A stretch of DNA of 64,000 nt. It comes from Podocnemis expansa (Eukaryota > Chordata > Testudines > Podocnemididae). The notes beneath the pieces were generated by a model. The model searched no databases, was not told the DNA's origin, and was given only the letters and a program-made list of their open reading frames with translations. The stretch spans positions 47,695,161 to 47,759,160 of the forward strand of contig ML681991.1 of the NCBI GenBank assembly GCA_007922195.1, given 5' to 3'. Position numbers and translations under genes: made by a program. This document shows positions 22,315 to 34,369 of the stretch, piece after piece; position 1 is the stretch's first letter, and each line of letters begins with the position of its first letter.

Positions 22315-25300
22315 TCCTTACCAGTAACCATCCTTCTCTGAGATGGGATGCTTGCATACATTCACTATTAGTTGTCTATGTGCTGCAGTGCATGCTTGGT
22401 TGGAAACTTTTAGCCCTAACCTGTTAGAGCAGGGTTAGCAGCCAACTCTGCCTCCGGCCGCTCCCGTGGCTATATATATAGCCCCGACCCTGACCTTTCT
22501 CAGTCCCTTCTAGTTGCCAACTCTGAGTAGTGGGGGCGATGGGAGGGTTCTGAATGTTTGCAAGCAACCCATCTCGAAGAAAGACGGTTACTGGTAAGTA
22601 ACTCAGTGCTCTTTTTCGAGTGCTGCTTGCATCATTCAGTATTAGGTGACTAATAGTTGTACTGTGGATGGTGGGTGGAGTTGGCTTTTTCTCACTTTCA
22701 GAGTGGCTACCCCCATAAAGGCAAGCTAAAGGTATGGAATGGTGCCTGAATAGTAGGCTTTCCAGCCTACCTAGAGTGGATGTACTGTAACCTTTGATTT
22801 GTTCTGAAAGAGCTCTGTATGAGGGAACCAACGAAAGGCTAGGAGTATTGATATGGGGCCATCCTAATTTGCTTTGGACACCCTCAGTTTTGAGTGTGGA
22901 TAAAACAATCAAGAAGAAAACAAAGGAAGTTCCACACTTCATCTACCCACTGTGAGACAATTGATTCTCACATCCCAGGAGATAAGGGGAAGGATAAAAC
23001 TCACCCTCTCCACTAGTGGGGTTTTGACACTTGAACATGTGAGTGTCAAGGCTGATTTGACAGATCAAAGTGCTGATAGCGCAATGAAGATAGTATTTAT
23101 TGCACAATCTCGTTGTAGCAGGCAGAGTTCCAACTTGATGAGGGAGCCCTTTTTGATGGGTATAGCTAACCAGGCAGCCGGGAAGCTTGTAACAGTGCAC
23201 CTCAGGCCCTAGAAGTGGATATGACTTCTGGGTCCCTTTGGCAAGGTAGGACAGGAACTGTAAGACAAACTCACCAGTGTTGCTGGTTTGAGATCTGTGA
23301 CCTCTAGTTATAACCCTGTTCAGACTCTATTGAGATGAACCCCTTTATGAATACCATCTAGGGACAGTAGGTTGTCCCTGAGGGTAGTCGGCCTGAGGGG
23401 GCCCAGCAACAATTTAGTGAGAGGAAAAATGCCTCAAGCAGATGGCCTATATCCATGTTCTGATATGAATAGGAAATTCTTTGTTTCAGGACCTCCTTTC
23501 AGAGGGGTCCAGACCTAAGGAGGCCTAATCAGGAACAGAAATGGAACCCTCAGGGATTGAATTAGGATATGAGAGTAGTCAGGAAAAGGGGTAAGGGTGT
23601 TTGTCTTGGGCCTAGTCAGATGCTAGCAATTCGGGAGCTGACTGCCCTCATTCTCCAGGGTCCTCTTGCCCCGCTCAACAGATATGAGCAAGATTGGGTA
23701 GGGGGAATAGAAGAGGGATGAAGTGCTAAGCTAAGAGGAGTCCCTCCTGTTCTCTATGGCAAATGCTCAGGTTATGTAGGTTCTCCAGTAGCCCTTTATA
23801 ATTAAACTGTGAGCCATCTGTGGGTCGCAAGGAGATGAGACCTGGGAGCTGTGGAGCTGTCCTACACCTGAGTAAGGTTCAGATACTTGTGTGAACCAGG
23901 TAACATGTCAGAGTCTCCTGTGTGGGAACCCTGTGGCTTTTCCCTTACACTGCTCATTCCCTGTGTGTGTCCCCTGGTATAGGGGAATTTTCCCCTGGAC
24001 ATACAGGTGGGGTGTATGCTTTTATTTCCCCTTGGTGAGAAAATGCTGATGTGCTTCACCACCTCTCTGGCAGCTGAGGGTGGGGAGGAGGCAAGAACTG
24101 TTGAGGGTCCTACCTTCGTGAGGAGTGTGGGGGGTACTGTCCCTAGAGATTAAGCCTTTGTCCAGCAAGGGGGGGACTTGCCTAAAAGTGAACCACATGG
24201 TACATTGTCCACTTCACTTGAGAACCTCAATGGTACATACTGCCATGTGATGGGTTTATCCCAGCAGGTATGGGCTGTTGGGATACAAACAGCATGGATG
24301 GATCCCTCATGTAGGCTGTCCATGAAGGTACATATGTCCCACAGCTCTGAGTCAGAGACTTCCTTCAAGGTCCTGCTAGCTGTTAGTTCTCCTATGAGGA
24401 GTCTGGGAACCCTTAGTGGGGAAGGGAAGGGGTAGGCATATTGTTTGTTACCACCCTGGCAATGGTGGTTAATTCCCCTTTCGAAGGTCCCGGCACTAAC
24501 GTATGCTGGCTTTGAGGGGTAAACGGTCAGTGCAGCGTAGCATTACTAATAGGAATGAAGGGTCATCCTAGCACAGGCCTAAAGCAGAGTTAAAGAGCCC
24601 TGAGAGGTCTGCAAGGGGAATCTGAGATGAGGGGAAGAAGAGGATAAGAAGAGAGAGAAAGAGAGACCCCGTGGGACAACATCCCTATTGGGCCTAATGG
24701 GACTAACGTGCCCTATATTCCCTGTTTCCCTCCATTAGATATGAATGCAGCAGGGTAAGGAAGCATTACACCACTCCCCGTCTCCCTCGCAGGTGGAGGG
24801 AGGATTTTCTCCATGCCCGCATGACGTATGGGTACCTCCTGAGGCAGCCCACCTTAGGAGTGTGGTGGCAAGGCAACCCAATCAGTCTATAACAATGATT
24901 AAGAGGGTTTAAAGGGTTTTTCTTGCCCCTTCTCTTGCATGTATCAGGAGGTTCAGCAGATGAGACCCCTGGGACTCCAACCATGGAGCTGCGAGTGGTT
25001 GAAGGTTTATTCTCTTGTCCAGCAATTTTGGGGGTTATCAAAAGTTCATCCCTAATATGAGTGAAAATCAGAGCAGCAGTGAGGCAAGTGGATGCTAAGT
25101 CTTGTGTGGAGGAGCAATTTTAGACAGATAAATTGAGTGTGTGGTGTTCCAGTATGTATCCAAATGGATTCAGGCTTTATCATGAAAGGAGCAGAGACTG
25201 GGTGAGAGGATTGCAGGAAGTGTCTGGATGTGAAGTCCATAGAAGCGTAATTCAGGTCTAGAGTGATTGAATAGGATGCCAAAGGAAGAACTTTGAGTGC

Positions 25301-25727
25301 ATTCTTACATCTCAGGCTTTAGCATGAAGAATGCTGAATGAGAAGCCCTGGACATATCGAGTTAGGGGATGTATAAGAACCCATGAAAGAATAAGGGGGT
25401 GATTTGAATCAAAGACCAGGAGACAGGCCTGTAGGCCTGGGACTGGTAGCAGCTGAGAGAAAGAAACATGAGATGGGGCCCCGGGGTGTGGAGGGATAGC
25501 GTGTAGTGTACCCCATTGCCTTCTGAGACAAGTCACCCTTCACTCTACCTGGGGAAAGGGTCCTTGGACCTCAGATATAGCACTCCCCTTCCTTCTGGCT
25601 GTGGATGGTGTCCCACCTAGGGCCTCTGCCACTGATTTCTGAGGGGTTGTTGAGAGCTAGGAATGTGGATGAAACCTGAGGTGGTTAGTGAGTCGATAGG
25701 GGCCTCTTGGGGTGGAGCCACAGAACT

Positions 25728-26114
25728 CTAATGGGAAGTCCCAGGTGGTGAAGGAGATCCTGAGGCCCTGTAGGGCTGATCTTGCCTCTCCCGTGGCAGG
25801 GGGCCCAGTTTGACACTCTGCCACTGGTGCTTGCGCTGCTGGGGAGGGCTAGGGGAGTCACTGGGGACCTGTGAAGGGAACATGCCCAGTGATCTGAGGG
25901 CCGACCTGGGGTCCCTCACACCATGCAGCAGATAGTCTGTTGCCTCTACAAACAAAGACCATCCCTCAAAAGGGAGGTCTTGGATAGCTTGTTGCATGTC
26001 TTGAGGCAGGCTTGCCCCCTGCAGCCATGCTATGCCTCTCATAGTGACGGCTGAGGCTATCCTGTGGCCTGCCGTGTCTGAGACATCACACGCTGCTAAG
26101 AGAGCATCCTGGCA
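25728..26114 (-). pseudogene. DIRS#3 gag-like C-terminal part
   Basis: An open frame with 'AACDVSDTAGHRIASAVTM' and 'QDMQQAIQDLPFEGWSLFVE' parallels 'TSCDASDTA' plus 'MASAVAMMWLAWLQGSGL' of DIRS#4 and 'VVDTAAPTMASVVTLHRAAW' of DIRS#2. Its upstream neighbour in transcription order is cut off by the hAT MITE at 26123. Confidence 0.6.
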
Positions 26115-26122
26115 TGCTAGTG

Positions 26123-26340
26123 CAGTGATTGCTAACATTTTCTCTGCCGTGGCACACCTTGCTAACTTTAATTAATTTGAAGAACACCATCCTATAGTTT
26201 CCAAATGAACTCAGGAATATTCATGAGCCAATGAGCCAATCCAGAGCCCTTGCAGTAGTTTTTCAAAAAAATTCCATGGCACACCTGCTCAGACCTGAGG
26301 GCACACCTGTGTACCGTGGCACACTTGTTGGGAAACACTG
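26123..26340. mobile_element. Non-autonomous hAT MITE, 218 bp, perfect 8-bp duplication
   Basis: It starts CAGTG, ends CACTG and is flanked by identical TGCTAGTG at 26115-26122 and 26341-26348. The interior repeats 'tggcacac' several times. It splits the DIRS#3 gag relic. Ends and target duplication fit the hAT superfamily; no coding capacity. Confidence 0.85.
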
Positions 26341-26368
26341 TGCTAGTGTGTCTTCCTCTATAGGGGAG

Positions 26369-27602
26369 TCATAGTCCTCCCTGTGCTCCTGGGGAAGGAG
26401 ATCCCGGAATCTCCTCATGGACCCCTAGATGTCTAGCATGTATCGTCCCACCAGTGCTTGGTAGTTTGTGATGTCGAGCTGGAAGGTAGAGGTTGAGTAC
26501 ACCTTCTGTCCCATGAGGTTCAGCCCCTTTGCCTCCCTGGATCTTGGCAAGGGATTTGGGGAAGGTTGGCTCCCTCACCCAGAGGCAGCTTCCATCACCC
26601 TAGAGCTTGGTACCAGGTGATCAACTAAGAAGGGGAAAGCCCTCCAGTGGGACCTCATGTTTATGACCCGCTATATCTGAGACCGGAGGAAACAAAGTGG
26701 GAGCCTGCCAGAGTACACTGGTGAGGCCATGCACATGAGGGTGCAACAGGACTGTGATCGCATCTGGGGGAGATGTTAACCCCAGATCCAGTAGGGGGTC
26801 TTTGTCCCCCCGATGGGTTCGATCTCCAAACCAGCATGTGCTGTTACATGGCGAAGGAGGTTGTAGTGTGCTATAGTGTCCTCCCTGTAGGACCATGGTC
26901 TGGGATTTAAGGCCCTGTCAGGGGTTGTGGGCAATGGGGGAGTGGTCCTGGGTCCTTTGGTACCACAGGAAGTTTCCTGTGAGGAAACTTCCTGTGGTGG
27001 GGACCACTCACGAGGTTGGTACCAGGAGGGGCCCAGTGCCAGTGATCTCTCCAAGCCTGTCTGCCCTATGTGTGGGGGTTACCTTCTTGGGGCTTGCGGA
27101 CCATGACTTTTCCCAGTGCCAAGGTGCAGGAGAGCGCCCTCTCCAGTGTTTGGCTGCCGGGCCCCAGCTGGTACCACGAGGCCCTTCAGAGGAGGGGGAG
27201 ACTCCCTCTGACTGTGCTACTGATGATCTTGGTACTGGTGTAGGGGATGGTGATTGGTGCCACACTGGAGCGGTTCATGTCCCTGAGAGGAAAGCAAGTT
27301 TTCCTCTCTGTTTCTGAGGCTTGGGAGTCAGAAGTGTAGGCAAAAGCAAGAGAGCTTTTGCTGCCTCAAAGGCCTCCAGGGTGGAGGGGACCTCCATGAC
27401 CTTCTGGCCTTGGTCCCAAGAGTGGCCTAGTCAGGGGGAACTGGAGCGGCGCCTGTGTTTGGGCACTGAAGTGGACACCGAGCGTGTCGTCTTGTGCTCC
27501 CGAGGGGAGCAGCACTGAGGGTTCCGGTGTCGATGCCGGCAGCTCCAATGGCGGCCTCAATTCTCTGGGGATAGGCTGCTGTGCTTGTTCCCGGGCCAAC
27601 AC
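26369..27602 (-). pseudogene. DIRS#3 gag-like middle remnant
   Basis: Fragmentary minus-strand frames (26369-26578, 26621-27054, 27366-27602) lie between the N-terminal and C-terminal gag pieces and have the Pro/Ser-rich composition of the corresponding DIRS#2 part. A near-perfect direct echo, gtaccacaggaagtttcctgtg, and the following gaggaaacttcctgtgg form a short inverted repeat at about 26961-26998. Individual motif matches are weak. Confidence 0.4.
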
Positions 27603-27671
27603 ATGGCACCTCTGGTCCCTGTCCTTCAGGGTGTTAGGTTTAATGGACCAACAGATGGACCAATCGGTGAC

Positions 27672-27920
27672 CTAGTGGGATTCACCCAGGCACCATAGGC
27701 ATTTCTCGTGGGGGTCATCCTGTGGGAAGGCCTTGCTGCAAGAAGCATGGATTTTGAAGCCTGGCATTGTTGATGGCAGTTGGGAGTGGTCTTCTGGCTC
27801 CAGGATCAGATTTTCAGGATGAACAGCGGTTCTCAGTTGAACGATGTCTATGAACAGGTCTTCGAAGCTGAATGGGTGGCTCGTACACAGTAGAATAGAC
27901 AAGCACTTGCGTAATCGCAA
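27672..27920 (-). pseudogene. DIRS#3 gag-like N-terminus with Cys/His cluster
   Basis: Contains 'CSKAFPQDDPHEKCLWCLGE' followed by SH, matching DIRS#2 and DIRS#4. The C-x2-C-x4-H type spacing suggests a zinc-binding unit. The frame ends directly after the motif, where DIRS#4 continues to a further CxxC. Confidence 0.6.
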
Positions 27921-28135
27921 GAAGTGGACTGTTCTGAAACCTTTGCTGAGGGTGGAAAAAGGAACTGAGGAGGATCAGGGTTGGGGCTATATATATAACC
28001 ACAGGAGTGGCCGGAGGGGGCATTGTCCACCAACCCTGATCTGACAGGCTAGGGCTAAAAGTTTCCAACCAATCGTGTGCTGTGGTACATAGACACCTAA
28101 TACTGAATGATGCGAGCAGTGCTTGAAGAAGAACC

Positions 28136-30664
28136 TGGAGTTAAACCCATGGCTCATGGATGCTGTTCGCACACTGTATGTGGAGTGTTGTTTAAATGAT
28201 CTGTTGTTAATATACCAGCAGATAGACAGTCCTAAGAAAGCAAAGTTAACTCTTGCTGCTATGTGGGCTATGCACCAAGCTGTAGACAAACTTTTGGAGG
28301 AGACAGAAGAAGCAAACAATATTTTCACTGAATTTGCAGGAAAAAAATGAGAGAGTTTGCAAAGTACATTAGTAGAATTGATTCATTAACATTTAAACTT
28401 GTCACCAAAAGATTCACTGCTGGAGACAAGGACCCTCCTGCAATCCATTTGGCATGCAAACAAAAGCAACATACCCTGGAGAAACAAATTTAGATTTTGC
28501 AAGAGCAGGCAACAAATACCATTCTCCTTTCAGAGCCAGGGTAAAAGACTATTTTTAGGAATACAGGTTTCCAACTACTTTAAACTATGGGACCTTACTC
28601 TGAAATAATATGATTGCTAAATTCGCTAGTACTACCTGAACTATAAGATATTTTGATACAGTTAATTGGTTCAGGTCTTCTGCCTTCCTACATTATTCTT
28701 AATACCTTCCTCCCTTTTTCTCCCCATTTCTGTTACATAAATTACAGTTATTACAGAAACCTCCATTGCAGATGACACAATTGAGTATAAAATAAAACAA
28801 AACCAGCAGAGAGAACGTAAGAAAAAAATGTTATCTTAAGTCCAGTAAACTAATTATTTTAATCCTTCAGGAATGCAACAGCTGGAATGATGCCTAACTT
28901 TCTTGAAAATATGGTTGCCAAACAAAAGAAAGCCAATTCTGTTTCTAAGTCTAAATAATGATTAATATTTAGAAGTCTAGATTTTCCTTATGTCCATGGA
29001 GCAAAGTCCTAATATAAAGTAATAAGAAATGTTTTATGTCACTAAATTAATATGACAAAGTGGGTAAATAACTTAATATGAAAATTTTATCAATGGGGGG
29101 TTCTTGCTTGTTTATTTCTAAACTCTTCTGCTTATTTAGTTGATTTATAAGATGTGCTTCTTCAGTTATGAAATTCTTAAACTTATAGTTACAGGTAGAG
29201 TTTTCATGACATTTACTTTTAATTATAAGTTTGTCATGAATGATATCCTGCGATGTAAATTGCAAGTGTCTACGTGACTATGACTGTGGGAGTGTGCTTG
29301 ATTTATTAAGTTGCAACAAAAGTCGATTCAATAGGAGTGGCACTGCACTTTTTTATATTATGGCTATAGTATAATCATCATAATGCCAATCTTTTTGCAA
29401 AGCTCAAAAGGCCTCAGTTATGAATCTATGTACATATATTTACAATCTCTGTATATTTTTGCCTCATGAAGGCGTGCAGTTGCAATAATTTTTTTTAACT
29501 AAGCATAGTTTTTGGTCAATGAAAAAGATGTAAGAAAAATAAAACCTCAACCCCAATGTAAAGGGATTTTTTTTTTAAAAAGTCATTTTTTTATCAACTT
29601 GCCTGCACTTTTAAATACAGTTATAAAAATGTCACAGTAAAATGTTATTGTAATTTTAACAATATAAGATTTATAGTTATATTGCAAAAAGTTAAAGCTA
29701 TGCAAAGTATTTTAACAGGCTTGCATATTTGTCTCTCAAATATAAAGCAAGTCATAAAGATTTAATTCTCTCAAAGTATTTGCATAGACTTTTATTGAAA
29801 ATTTATTTTGGCTTAACATTTAAACTCTTTTTTCTTTTGTGCTATCAGTAGAGATTACAGTGAACCTGATATTATTAATCTGAATCCAAGTTTTGGATGT
29901 GAAAGGGAATAAAATACTTCTGGATTTAGAAGAAAAGGAAAAACATATGTTGGTTACAGGATGATTATTAAGACTGCAAATATGGGTTCATCTTTTAAAC
30001 AAAGTGTGAAGTATTACATGATCTGATGGTTGACTTACCAAAGAGCATCTACCAGTTCTAAGGAAACTAATGAAAAAGGCACAGACTGAAGTGAGACAAT
30101 CCAACCAGTGCCATAGCCAATGGCCAAAGTTATTAACAACAAGGCATACTCAGTTTAGCCCTAATGGTGTTTTGTCACAGAAACTGACACAAATAAATGT
30201 AAAGAGCCTTCAAGGCAGTTCCACTTCTCAGTGAGCGTGCCCAGCCCCTAGCAATCTTTGCACTTGAGACTAAATATTGGTTGCTAAATTACAGCTCCAT
30301 GTAATTGTCAGACCATACATAAATGCTGGGCAAGTGAGGGTAGAAATATATAGATTGTTAGCATTAACTGATGTAAGAGAAAAGGAAACTTTAATTAATT
30401 CAGTTCAAAAGGATAGCAGACAAACTATTCCTTTGTTTGGTTCCATGGCAGGGAAGTAAAAGGGATTTTATTAGAACATCTACTATGGGTAATAGGGCAT
30501 ACTGAATTTTTTATTGATACTATATTCTGTGAACAGATGACTGAAGAAGCTACAGTGGGAACAGATGTGGCTCAACAGGAAAAGTTGGTGACTGAGCTGG
30601 CAGGATTGTTGGAAACTAAAGAAGTTTTGAGAAACAAATTATTTCATGAGGATGAAGAAAGTGA
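28136..30664. other. AT-rich stretch without identified gene
   Basis: The longest repeat-poor, AT-rich stretch in the window. Two coding-like relics (28141-28350 and 30277-30668) are listed separately. Otherwise there are only short ORFs, T- and A-runs, and no pattern shared with other parts of the window. Confidence 0.45.
28141..28350 (+). other. Unidentified coding-like relic
   Basis: An open frame of about 70 codons with ordinary protein composition: Leu, Glu and Lys-rich, with 'AKLTLAAMWAMHQAVDKLLE' suggesting an amphipathic helix. It starts right at the DIRS#3 border, so it may be the truncated remainder of an exon. I do not recognise the protein. It could also be chance in AT-rich DNA. 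Confidence 0.25.
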
Positions 30665-30668
30665 GGCT
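30277..30668 (+). pseudogene. Unidentified coding-like relic with one frame change
   Basis: Two consecutive frames, 30277-30459 and about 30456-30668, change over in an A-rich run at 30454-30461 and together give about 130 helix-friendly codons ('VTELAGLLETKEVLRNKLF' in the second). It is cut by the MITE that starts at 30665. This could be a processed pseudogene piece of a host gene; I do not recognise it. Confidence 0.25.
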
Positions 30669-31042
30669 ATGTCTACATCTGCTTTTTTAGTTCAGACTTA
30701 CTAGTCTGAACTAAAAAAGTCCAAGGTTAGTCCAAACTAGCTTCAAACTAGTTCAGACTAACCACGGCTTTTTAGTTAGAACTAGCTGTGTGTCCTGGTT
30801 CAAACTAACTATTTAGTTCAAACTCAGATACGCAGGTAGTTTGAAATAATGGCTTAGTGTGAACTTTTTTAGTTTGAACTAGCCATTAGTCCTAGACTAC
30901 ATTGCGTTTAGTCCAGACTAACCAGTCAAACTTCTTAGTTCGGACTAAACTTTGGCGAGTCCAAACTGAGAAATTTTTTAATTCAGACTAGTTCAGCCTG
31001 GACCAAATTAGTCTGGACTAATTGACTGGTGTACAGATAGCC
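30665..31042. mobile_element. MITE with GGCTAT ends and TGA duplication
   Basis: The ends are GGCTATGTCTACAT and GTACAGATAGCC, inverted and flanked by TGA on both sides. The interior is packed with variants of 'tagtccagactaa' and 'tagtttgaact' in both orientations, so most of the element can fold on itself. The 3-bp duplication and GGSTATG-type ends resemble the Harbinger MITEs of this window, but the internal repeats are a different family. Confidence 0.6.
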
Positions 31043-31046
31043 TGAG

Positions 31047-31550
31047 TGTCACAGGATGCACATCTGTGTGCCCTGGATTATGATCTATATGAATTTTCTG
31101 TTCACTTATGCACTGGGATTGTACCTTTTTATGCCAGTTATGCCATATAAGGTTTCTTTAAGGATGCTCATAACCTATTCTACATGATTACTATGATGAC
31201 AGGTTTCCTGCAGCCTTATGCATGTGTCCAGATGTGTAACATGGCTCGGGGGTGGGGTGGGGAAGGAGACAGACAGAGCTCTCTCACAGCAGCAGTGAGC
31301 AAGCAAGCACCTGGAGGAGACAACAAAGATATGCCAGTTGAGGTGTCTTAGGAGAGGCAAATTGATCACCTCTGCCCAGAAGGGTAAGGGTAAGGGGAAA
31401 TGGAAACAAAGAGAGACATTTAGAGGGATTTGGGGCTTTTTGCCTGAGAATCTCTATCTTGAAACAATTCCAAGCAAGATCTGGGCCCTGCCTGGCCTGA
31501 GGCAGAGACTGGCTGGGAAACATCTGACAGCTGAGTACCTCATCTACATC
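31047..31550 (+). repeat. LTR-A copy, the only uninterrupted one
   Basis: Starts TGTCACAGGATG and runs without interruption through the segments that DIRS#1 and DIRS#2 split elsewhere ('gagaatctctatcttgaaacaa', 'gatctgggccctgcctggcc'). It therefore gives the reference order for the split copies. The 3' limit is not clear. Confidence 0.6.
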
Positions 31551-33035
31551 TACACTGGGGGGGCTAATTTAAGTCAACTCAAGGTCAACCCTGTTATGTA
31601 GACTGAGGAGTATGTCCATGCCAGTAGACACACCCCAGGCCTTGGCCCAGGGCCCGCCCCCTGCCCCTCTCCAGGGCCCGATCCAGCTCTGGGGCCCCAA
31701 TCCAGCCACCAGGGGGCCAATTTGGCTCCTGCCACTTCTGGAAAGTGAGTGGGAGCTGGATCCAGCATCAAGTCACTTGCAACAAGTGACAAGCAGTCAT
31801 GCCAGGACTGCCTGCCACGGGAAATTGGGCCAGACTGCTGGTGAAAGAAGGCCAACTGGCTCCTGGATCAGGGTTCTGGGGGCCAGATTTGGCCCTGGGT
31901 AGGGCCACATGGCAGGGGGCAGGGCCTGGGCTAGGGCCCAGGCACCAACCTTTTTTTCAGCACAGTGATGTCCTTGAGCAGAACATGGGATTCCTCCATC
32001 CTAAGTCCAGGCATTTGCACTTGTCCTTGCTGAATCTCATTAGAGACAAATTCTCCAATTTATCCAGGTTGTTCTGTGTTTTCCCCCTACCCTTCAATGT
32101 GTCTATCACTTTAGTGTCATCTGTGACCTTGCTCAAGGTGCAATCCATCCTCATCCACGTAAAAATTTTGAACAGAACCAATCCCAGGAGTGACCTCTGG
32201 GATACTTTACTTAATACTGATTCCCAACCAGACACTGAGCTCTTAATGACTTCCTCTCAAGCCTATAGATCTGGCCAGCTTTCTCTCCACCACCATCATC
32301 TGGAAATTAGATATGAACCAATTAGACAATGCTTTTAAGCATCTAATGAAGTGGGATTTTCTCCCACGAAAACTTATACAGTAAATAAATTTGTTAGCCT
32401 TTAAGCGCCACCAGACGCCTAGTTTGTTTTGGACAATAGAGTTACTATTGAGGAAACTGGCTGGTCCCAATGAGCATAACTGTGTACTCTCATGCGTCTA
32501 ATCCTATTGTCATACAGGATAACAGCTATTATGTCTACAGATAAAACACCTTTTGAGGTGATAGCAGACCAAAATATGCAATTGCCACAATATTTGATCA
32601 AGCAGTGAGGCTTACTAAAGGAGGCAGTACACAGCCTTTAATGTTTGTCTGTGTGGTTTGCTTTCCAATAAATAGCTCTGCACTGAATTGATTCCTGGAG
32701 ACCCCTCAGTGTTACGGGCTCCCTCTGCAGGGCTGGCAGAAATGCAGCTTGATCTCATCATTGTTCAGCAGCAGCTGCAACAACAAAGGAAATTCTCATT
32801 CACTGCATCCAGCTCCAGTCCCACTCTGCTATAGTATGGCTCAGCTCATCTAGGCTCAGCTTTGCACAGCTCAGTTCCCTGGGCCACTCCTCGGGCCCCT
32901 CTGGTTCTGCAGCTATGGCCCAGCTCAAAGGGCCAGAACTAGACTTTTTGTCACCCACAGCAACAGCCCCAAAGGTGCCCCCCTGAGCTGGGGTGGGGGA
33001 GCTGAGCTGAGAGCAGACAGGCGCAGCAGCCCTGT
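31551..33035. other. No gene recognised; mixed repeats
   Basis: Holds a possible MITE end (ctacactgggg near 31551), a GC-rich stretch (31620-31960) with recurring 'gggccc', 'ggcccaatc' and 'gccagcc' modules, and the repeat end at 32338-32445. ORFs are short and motif-free. Confidence 0.35.
32338..32445 (+). repeat. Dispersed repeat 3' end ('family B')
   Basis: The wording 'gattttctcccacgaaa.ct.at.ca.taaata.atttgttagcctttaagc.cca' is nearly the same at 61198-61285, and a diverged reverse copy lies at 18625-18720. It is recognisably a widespread amniote repeat end, but I cannot name its superfamily with confidence. Confidence 0.5.
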
Positions 33036-33039
33036 CCCC

Positions 33040-33665
33040 GGCCAGGGATCTGGGGGCCTGGCAGCCCACAGCCACAGTGGCACGGGGTCTGGCCTCCTGC
33101 AGACACTTCTGGTCCGAGCTGGATGCGGCCTAGCCACCCATGGCAGCGCGGCCTGGCCTGGCCCTATCCCTGGCCATGGGGCGGGGCCAGCTGGGCAGCC
33201 AGCCAGGCCCCGGATCCCCGGCCAGGTATGAGGCCACCGCAGTTGCAGGTGGCCAGCTGGGCCCCAGGTGCCCGGCCAGGGATCCGGGGCCTGGCCACCC
33301 ATAGCCATGGTGGCCCTGTCCCCAGCCAGGGATCCAGGGGCCTGGCCGCCCGCAGCCGTGGCGGCACACGGCCTGGCTTCCTGTGGCTGCTTCTGGCCCG
33401 GCCTGGCCGCAGCCTAGCCGCCCACAGTGGCACAGCCCAGCCTGGCCCTATCCCTGGCCAGGGGGCGAGGCTGGCTGGGCAGCCAGCTGGGCCCCGTATC
33501 CCTGGCTGGGGCTGGGGCTGGGGCTGCCATGGCTGCAGGTGGCTGGCCAGGCCCTTGATTCCAGGCCCGATTGGGCTGGAGATCTGGGGTACTGGTGCTG
33601 GGACTCGGGGCACGTGCCCCAGAGTGCCCAGCACCGGCAACGCCCCAGCTGCTCAGCTCAACTTC
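33040..33665. repeat. GC-rich minisatellite
   Basis: Imperfect tandem units contain 'cccggccagggatccggggcctggccgcccgcagcc' type text broken by variants of 'tggcagc'. Open frames up to 188 aa on both strands are Pro/Gly/Ala/Trp-rich and reflect the repeat. Related wording occurs at 21890-22225. Confidence 0.65.
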
Positions 33666-33935
33666 CTGGGCTTTACTTCTCTCTTCTGAGTGGCAGTGGC
33701 TATTGCCTCTCGGGTACTGCTTTGTTCTTTTTCGAATGTGGCTCACATCATTCAGTTACAAGTGTCAACGTGCTACAGCACATATCCAGAAAGTCTTTTA
33801 GCCCTATCCTGTTAGGTCAGGCTCAGTGGCCAATGCCCCCTCCATGCCACAACCATGGCTATATATGTGAACCTGACCCTGACCCTCCTGGTTCCTTCTT
33901 TCTGCCCTCAGCAATGCTACTGAAACAGCCCATAC

Positions 33936-34139
33936 TTGCTTGAGCAAGTGCCTGTTAGAATTATTTTTTCTCAAAGTAACAAAATGCTAGGATTCAAGCC
34001 TTATGCAACCTGCTGTAAGACATTTCCTATTAATGACCTGCACAAGAAATGCCTCCAGTGCCTTGGTAAGTCACACCTGGCCAATAATTGCTCCATATGC
34101 AAGTACTTCAAATGGAAGACATGCAAGAACAGGGAGTGA
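33936..34139 (+). pseudogene. DIRS#4 gag-like N-terminus, putative zinc-binding
   Basis: A 67-aa frame with 'CCKTFPINDLHKKCLQCLGK' followed by SH and a further CxxC gives the most complete copy of the Cys/His cluster (C-x2-C-x4-H-x4-C-x2-C). Such small zinc modules in gag-like proteins usually bind nucleic acid; this is inferred here. The frame ends at a TGA at 34137-34139 before the proline-rich part. Confidence 0.55.
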
Positions 34140-34369
34140 AGGGCTGTGCAGCGTTGCCCAAGAACGGGCTTTGCAGCTGGCACCTGATACACCGTGTGCA
34201 CCAAAGGATTTGATGGCACAGCATGCTAACTCAGCACTGAATCAGCCCAGCACCACTCTCTAGCTAAAAATAAAAAGCCACAATCAGCATCTGGCTCAGC
34301 ACCACCACAGTGCAGCTTGACATCACCTCTGGCAACCCCACCTTGAGGGACGGGGCCAGAGTGCCTCTC

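Larger units (their letters stand above)
22315..28135 (-). mobile_element. DIRS-type retrotransposon #3 (minus), decayed
   Basis: The right end (27960-28135, 5' of the element) has the terminal repeat with ggctatatatataacc and 'cacctaatactgaatgatg'. The left end (22330-22660) carries the inverted 3' repeat with ggctatatatatagcc, itself a palindrome. Gag-like pieces lie between 25728 and 27920. The 3' half, 22660-25700, has no readable RT or recombinase ORF. Length is 5.8 kb, including a 218-bp hAT MITE. Confidence 0.65.

Noticed and set aside
33123..33943. Open frames of 186-188 aa
   Set aside because: Follow the GC-rich minisatellite units at 33040-33665; the composition is explained by the repeat.
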